From NCBI GenBank assembly GCA_036971715.1, contig JAVHJL010000002.1, positions 2,822,501 to 2,886,500 of the forward strand: a DNA stretch of 64,000 bases. Direction: 5' to 3'. How positions within the stretch are numbered: position 1 is the first letter of the stretch; each line of letters opens with the position of its first letter. The stretch is from Arthrobotrys musiformis (lineage: Eukaryota; Ascomycota; Orbiliomycetes; Orbiliales; Orbiliaceae). Positions 61,778 through 64,000 of the stretch are shown here, piece after piece. The translations under genes and the position numbers were made by a program. Below the pieces are notes generated by a model that saw nothing but the letters and a program-made list of their open reading frames with translations, did no database searches and had not been told where the DNA came from.

Positions 61778-62798
61778 CTATAGTACCTCGCGTTGAAGAT
61801 TGGTTGTATACCAGCGGGAATAGTCGGTCACAAACTTGATGCTCACGGCTCCCCAGTATCCATAGAGGGAGAGGTCCCTCCTAAACACCGCAACTCGATC
61901 GAACCACTCATTTTCATTTTGGCCTGAAATATCGTCTCCTCCGAATGCATCTGGGATTTCTTCTAGATCTCCATACCATTCGTGCCCATATCCTTGCACT
62001 TCGTTGGCCTCCACCAACATTCCCGCGGCAATATCTTCTATATGCTGTTTTCCCCGCCATGCCGAGGCTTTGTGCCAACGAGTAGCCGCTTCTCTATCAA
62101 ATTCATCAATATCTGTAAAATCCTCTCGTTTGGGGCTACGGATATCCTCTGGGATATCTTTACTAGGGAGATTATCCGGAATTTCGAGTTCGAAATTGAA
62201 TGGTACGCTCGGGTTAAGTCGACCGGCTACAATCTGGTAGCCTTCTTCTAATTCTCCATTTCGCGGGTCCTCCCAGGGTCTAAGCCCTGGCTCTGCGATA
62301 TCTGTCTCACTTTCCCCGTCGTCGGTAAAGTCTCCTAGATGTAGGAAAAGAGGAATGCCATTGCAAAAATGTCGATTGAATATTAGGAGGGCCCCAAGAA
62401 AGTATGGATGTGAAGCTGAAGAATTGATTCAGGGATATTATAGTTAGCGTATAGACCTAATTATATTTAAAAACTGGAAATACGTGGCTCTTACGATTTG
62501 CTCTTGCAGGGTTATACGTGATCTCCTCGAGTAGCCAGTTATCCCCAGATTCCTCAAGATTTGTGCATCCGTCATCCATCCATTCCGGGGAAGCATCCGT
62601 CCAACGCTGTATACTCGTGCTAACGGTCCTATCATTTTCGGTGACTGCGTAATCTTGCTCGAGAAGCATATCGTCGGGTGGCGCTTTCTGCACCTGCTTC
62701 ACAGTTATCCGTCGAGCATGGACATTTGAGATTCCATTTAACAGGGCCCAAGAGAAAAGTAAGACCAATCTTGACCAAGATGAACTGTAAGCCCTCAT
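61778..62798 (-). CDS. orphan secreted protein with Trp/acid-rich body
   Basis: Two exons, 62798-62495 and 62415-61778 (GTAAGA donor, CTTCAG acceptor), give 313 residues in frame. A clear signal peptide (LVLLFSWALL core at residues 11-20, likely cut after NVHA, residue 28) is followed by ITVKQVQKAPPDD. The mature protein has only two cysteines (78 and 119), is rich in Asp, Glu and Trp (WTDASPEWMDD, LRPWEDPRNGELEEG) and contains EEGYQIVAGRLNP and EWFDRVAVFRRDLSLYGYWGA near the C-terminus. No domain is recognised. Like the secreted protein at 9077 it stands beside gene-poor DNA. There is no clear sequence similarity between the two beyond a short R-P-W motif. Confidence 0.72.
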
Positions 62799-64000
62799 TT
62801 TGGCTTCTCATCTTCTATATGTCGCTGAATCTGCAGATTGGTTCTCGATATTCGATTCTGTAGCTAATCGGAACCCGTGCATGGAAGTCCCACGTTAAAT
62901 TATGCGCAAATAAGTGCATAGTATTCTATGCCAAAGAAATAAAGGGCTCAATCCCGATCCCGGGAAACGTTTCTTGCGCATGGCTTATCGTGTGGTATTG
63001 TGGTAGACACAACGCATAAGATAGCAAAGCGTAGCCTCGAATCTAGGCGCTGATAGGGGCAGGCTGCAGGGTGGAAACGACGGTTTCATTATACAGGAAA
63101 AGTTTTCTTGAGTAATAATTTAAAATTATGTCAGAGTCCGAATACCCAAAGCTTGGACTCGCAGAGTTCGCTATTGATAAGGTTTAATAAGGCTGACCAA
63201 TCGATCCCTAGCATTATATGCCTATCTCCATTGCAAGTGAATCACAAACGTCGAACCAACCCCTCGCGATGCTACGCTAGTCTTATGGCCCAAATAGTTG
63301 CGATATGTCTGCTCTAGTCCTTAATCAATAGCGCGCTAGTAACATGGTGATACGAGCTCCGATAATGACCCCGAAACGATTTCCATCTTCGGTCGATCTC
63401 CTATGAGGAAAGTTACCGGGGCGAAGCGGTAGAGGACACCGACCGGTCACTCTTTGTGCGGTCTGGGTACGAGACCAACCCCGACCTGATACGGGGTGTA
63501 AGGGGGGCCATATATCAGAACGCCGAACAACCGATTGACCAATGGTTTTCGAGCGGCAGATTTGTTTTCGGTTCATTGATTTATGTGACGTTTTGACCCT
63601 CTTCTCAACCGATTAATTCCGTTTTGTCTCTGTCCGCCCTCAGAATTGATTGTCGTCACGAAATACGGACTAATTCATACATGGATCCTTAATTAAGGTG
63701 ACTCGGCATCAATAATATGGTGGTTATCTCAGGTTTGATTGAGTACACCGAACCCACAGTCCTTTAGCTTTCTCGTGATAGATTTTGACAAACATATTTG
63801 GTTTCCCCGTGGACCCGGGATATTAATTATCGAGGTATATAATATTACATTTGATAAAATATTAAAGAGAATATCTTATGCATATGCTCTCCTAACAAGG
63901 TAGAATTAATGCCAACTCTTTATAGCTTCCGGCCCAATGAGCGTCTATTCTTCCATGACGTCCAAATTGGAGCATCATTCGGATCGTGCCAACCCTGGCA
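62799..64000. other. gene-free right edge
   Basis: The upstream region of the secreted protein gene, then AT-rich DNA to the window end. Short open frames only. Confidence 0.4.

Noticed and set aside
1..64000. CRISPR arrays, rRNA genes, intact transposons, telomeric repeats
   Set aside because: No regularly spaced repeats, rRNA signatures, transposase or reverse-transcriptase motifs, long terminal repeats or TTAGGG tracts were seen by eye.

Overview
This window looks like nuclear DNA of a filamentous ascomycete (Pezizomycotina). Most genes are cut by short introns of about 50-90 nt with GTAAGT-like donors, CTAAC-like branch sites and C/TAG acceptors. The gene set is typical of that group: an LMBR1-type membrane protein, EFM7 and EFM4 methyltransferases, an RTA1 protein, a TRAPPII subunit, a kelch protein, an AA9 copper oxygenase, a Dal5-like transporter and a GH78 rhamnosidase. 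The AA9 and GH78 enzymes and several orphan secreted proteins suggest a plant-associated fungus. That lifestyle, and any narrower placement, is inference. Gene blocks alternate with long gene-poor, often AT-rich stretches.

Left part (1-6 kb): an LMBR1 gene runs off the left edge. Next come EFM7 and EFM4, tail to tail, both predicted to methylate elongation factor eEF1A, then an RTA1-family gene. A 3-kb gene-free stretch leads to a four-exon orphan secreted protein with exactly four cysteines (9.1-10.5 kb). From 10.5 to 17.4 kb there is only one weakly supported small gene, a possible gene remnant, and a pyrimidine-rich leader in front of a large kelch gene.

Centre (17-31 kb): kelch protein and TRAPPC10/Trs130 are convergent, followed by a small DUF202 membrane protein. 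Then come two intronless genes in tandem encoding MurB (28348-29385) and MurA (29847-31259). In bacteria MurA and MurB are the two consecutive steps that turn UDP-GlcNAc into UDP-MurNAc, the first committed precursor of peptidoglycan. Fungi have no peptidoglycan, and both flanks are spliced eukaryotic genes, so a side-by-side MurA/MurB pair is the outstanding feature of the window.

Right part (31-64 kb): a Pol III tRNA-like element, a broken small secreted protein candidate, an eight-exon amino-acid/choline permease, a single-exon AA9 enzyme with a Ser/Thr-rich linker and a six-cysteine tail, a 1037-residue orphan protein containing a probable GC-AG intron, a rhodopsin-domain membrane protein with an apparent frameshift, a ten-exon Dal5-like transporter, a small one-helix protein, an apparently intracellular GH78 alpha-L-rhamnosidase, and a second orphan secreted protein. 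No transposase, reverse transcriptase, CRISPR array, rRNA or convincing canonical tRNA was seen.

Splice sites were assigned by eye from reading frame and consensus. Joined exon lengths were checked for divisibility by three, and all checked complete models except the rhodopsin-domain gene close in frame.
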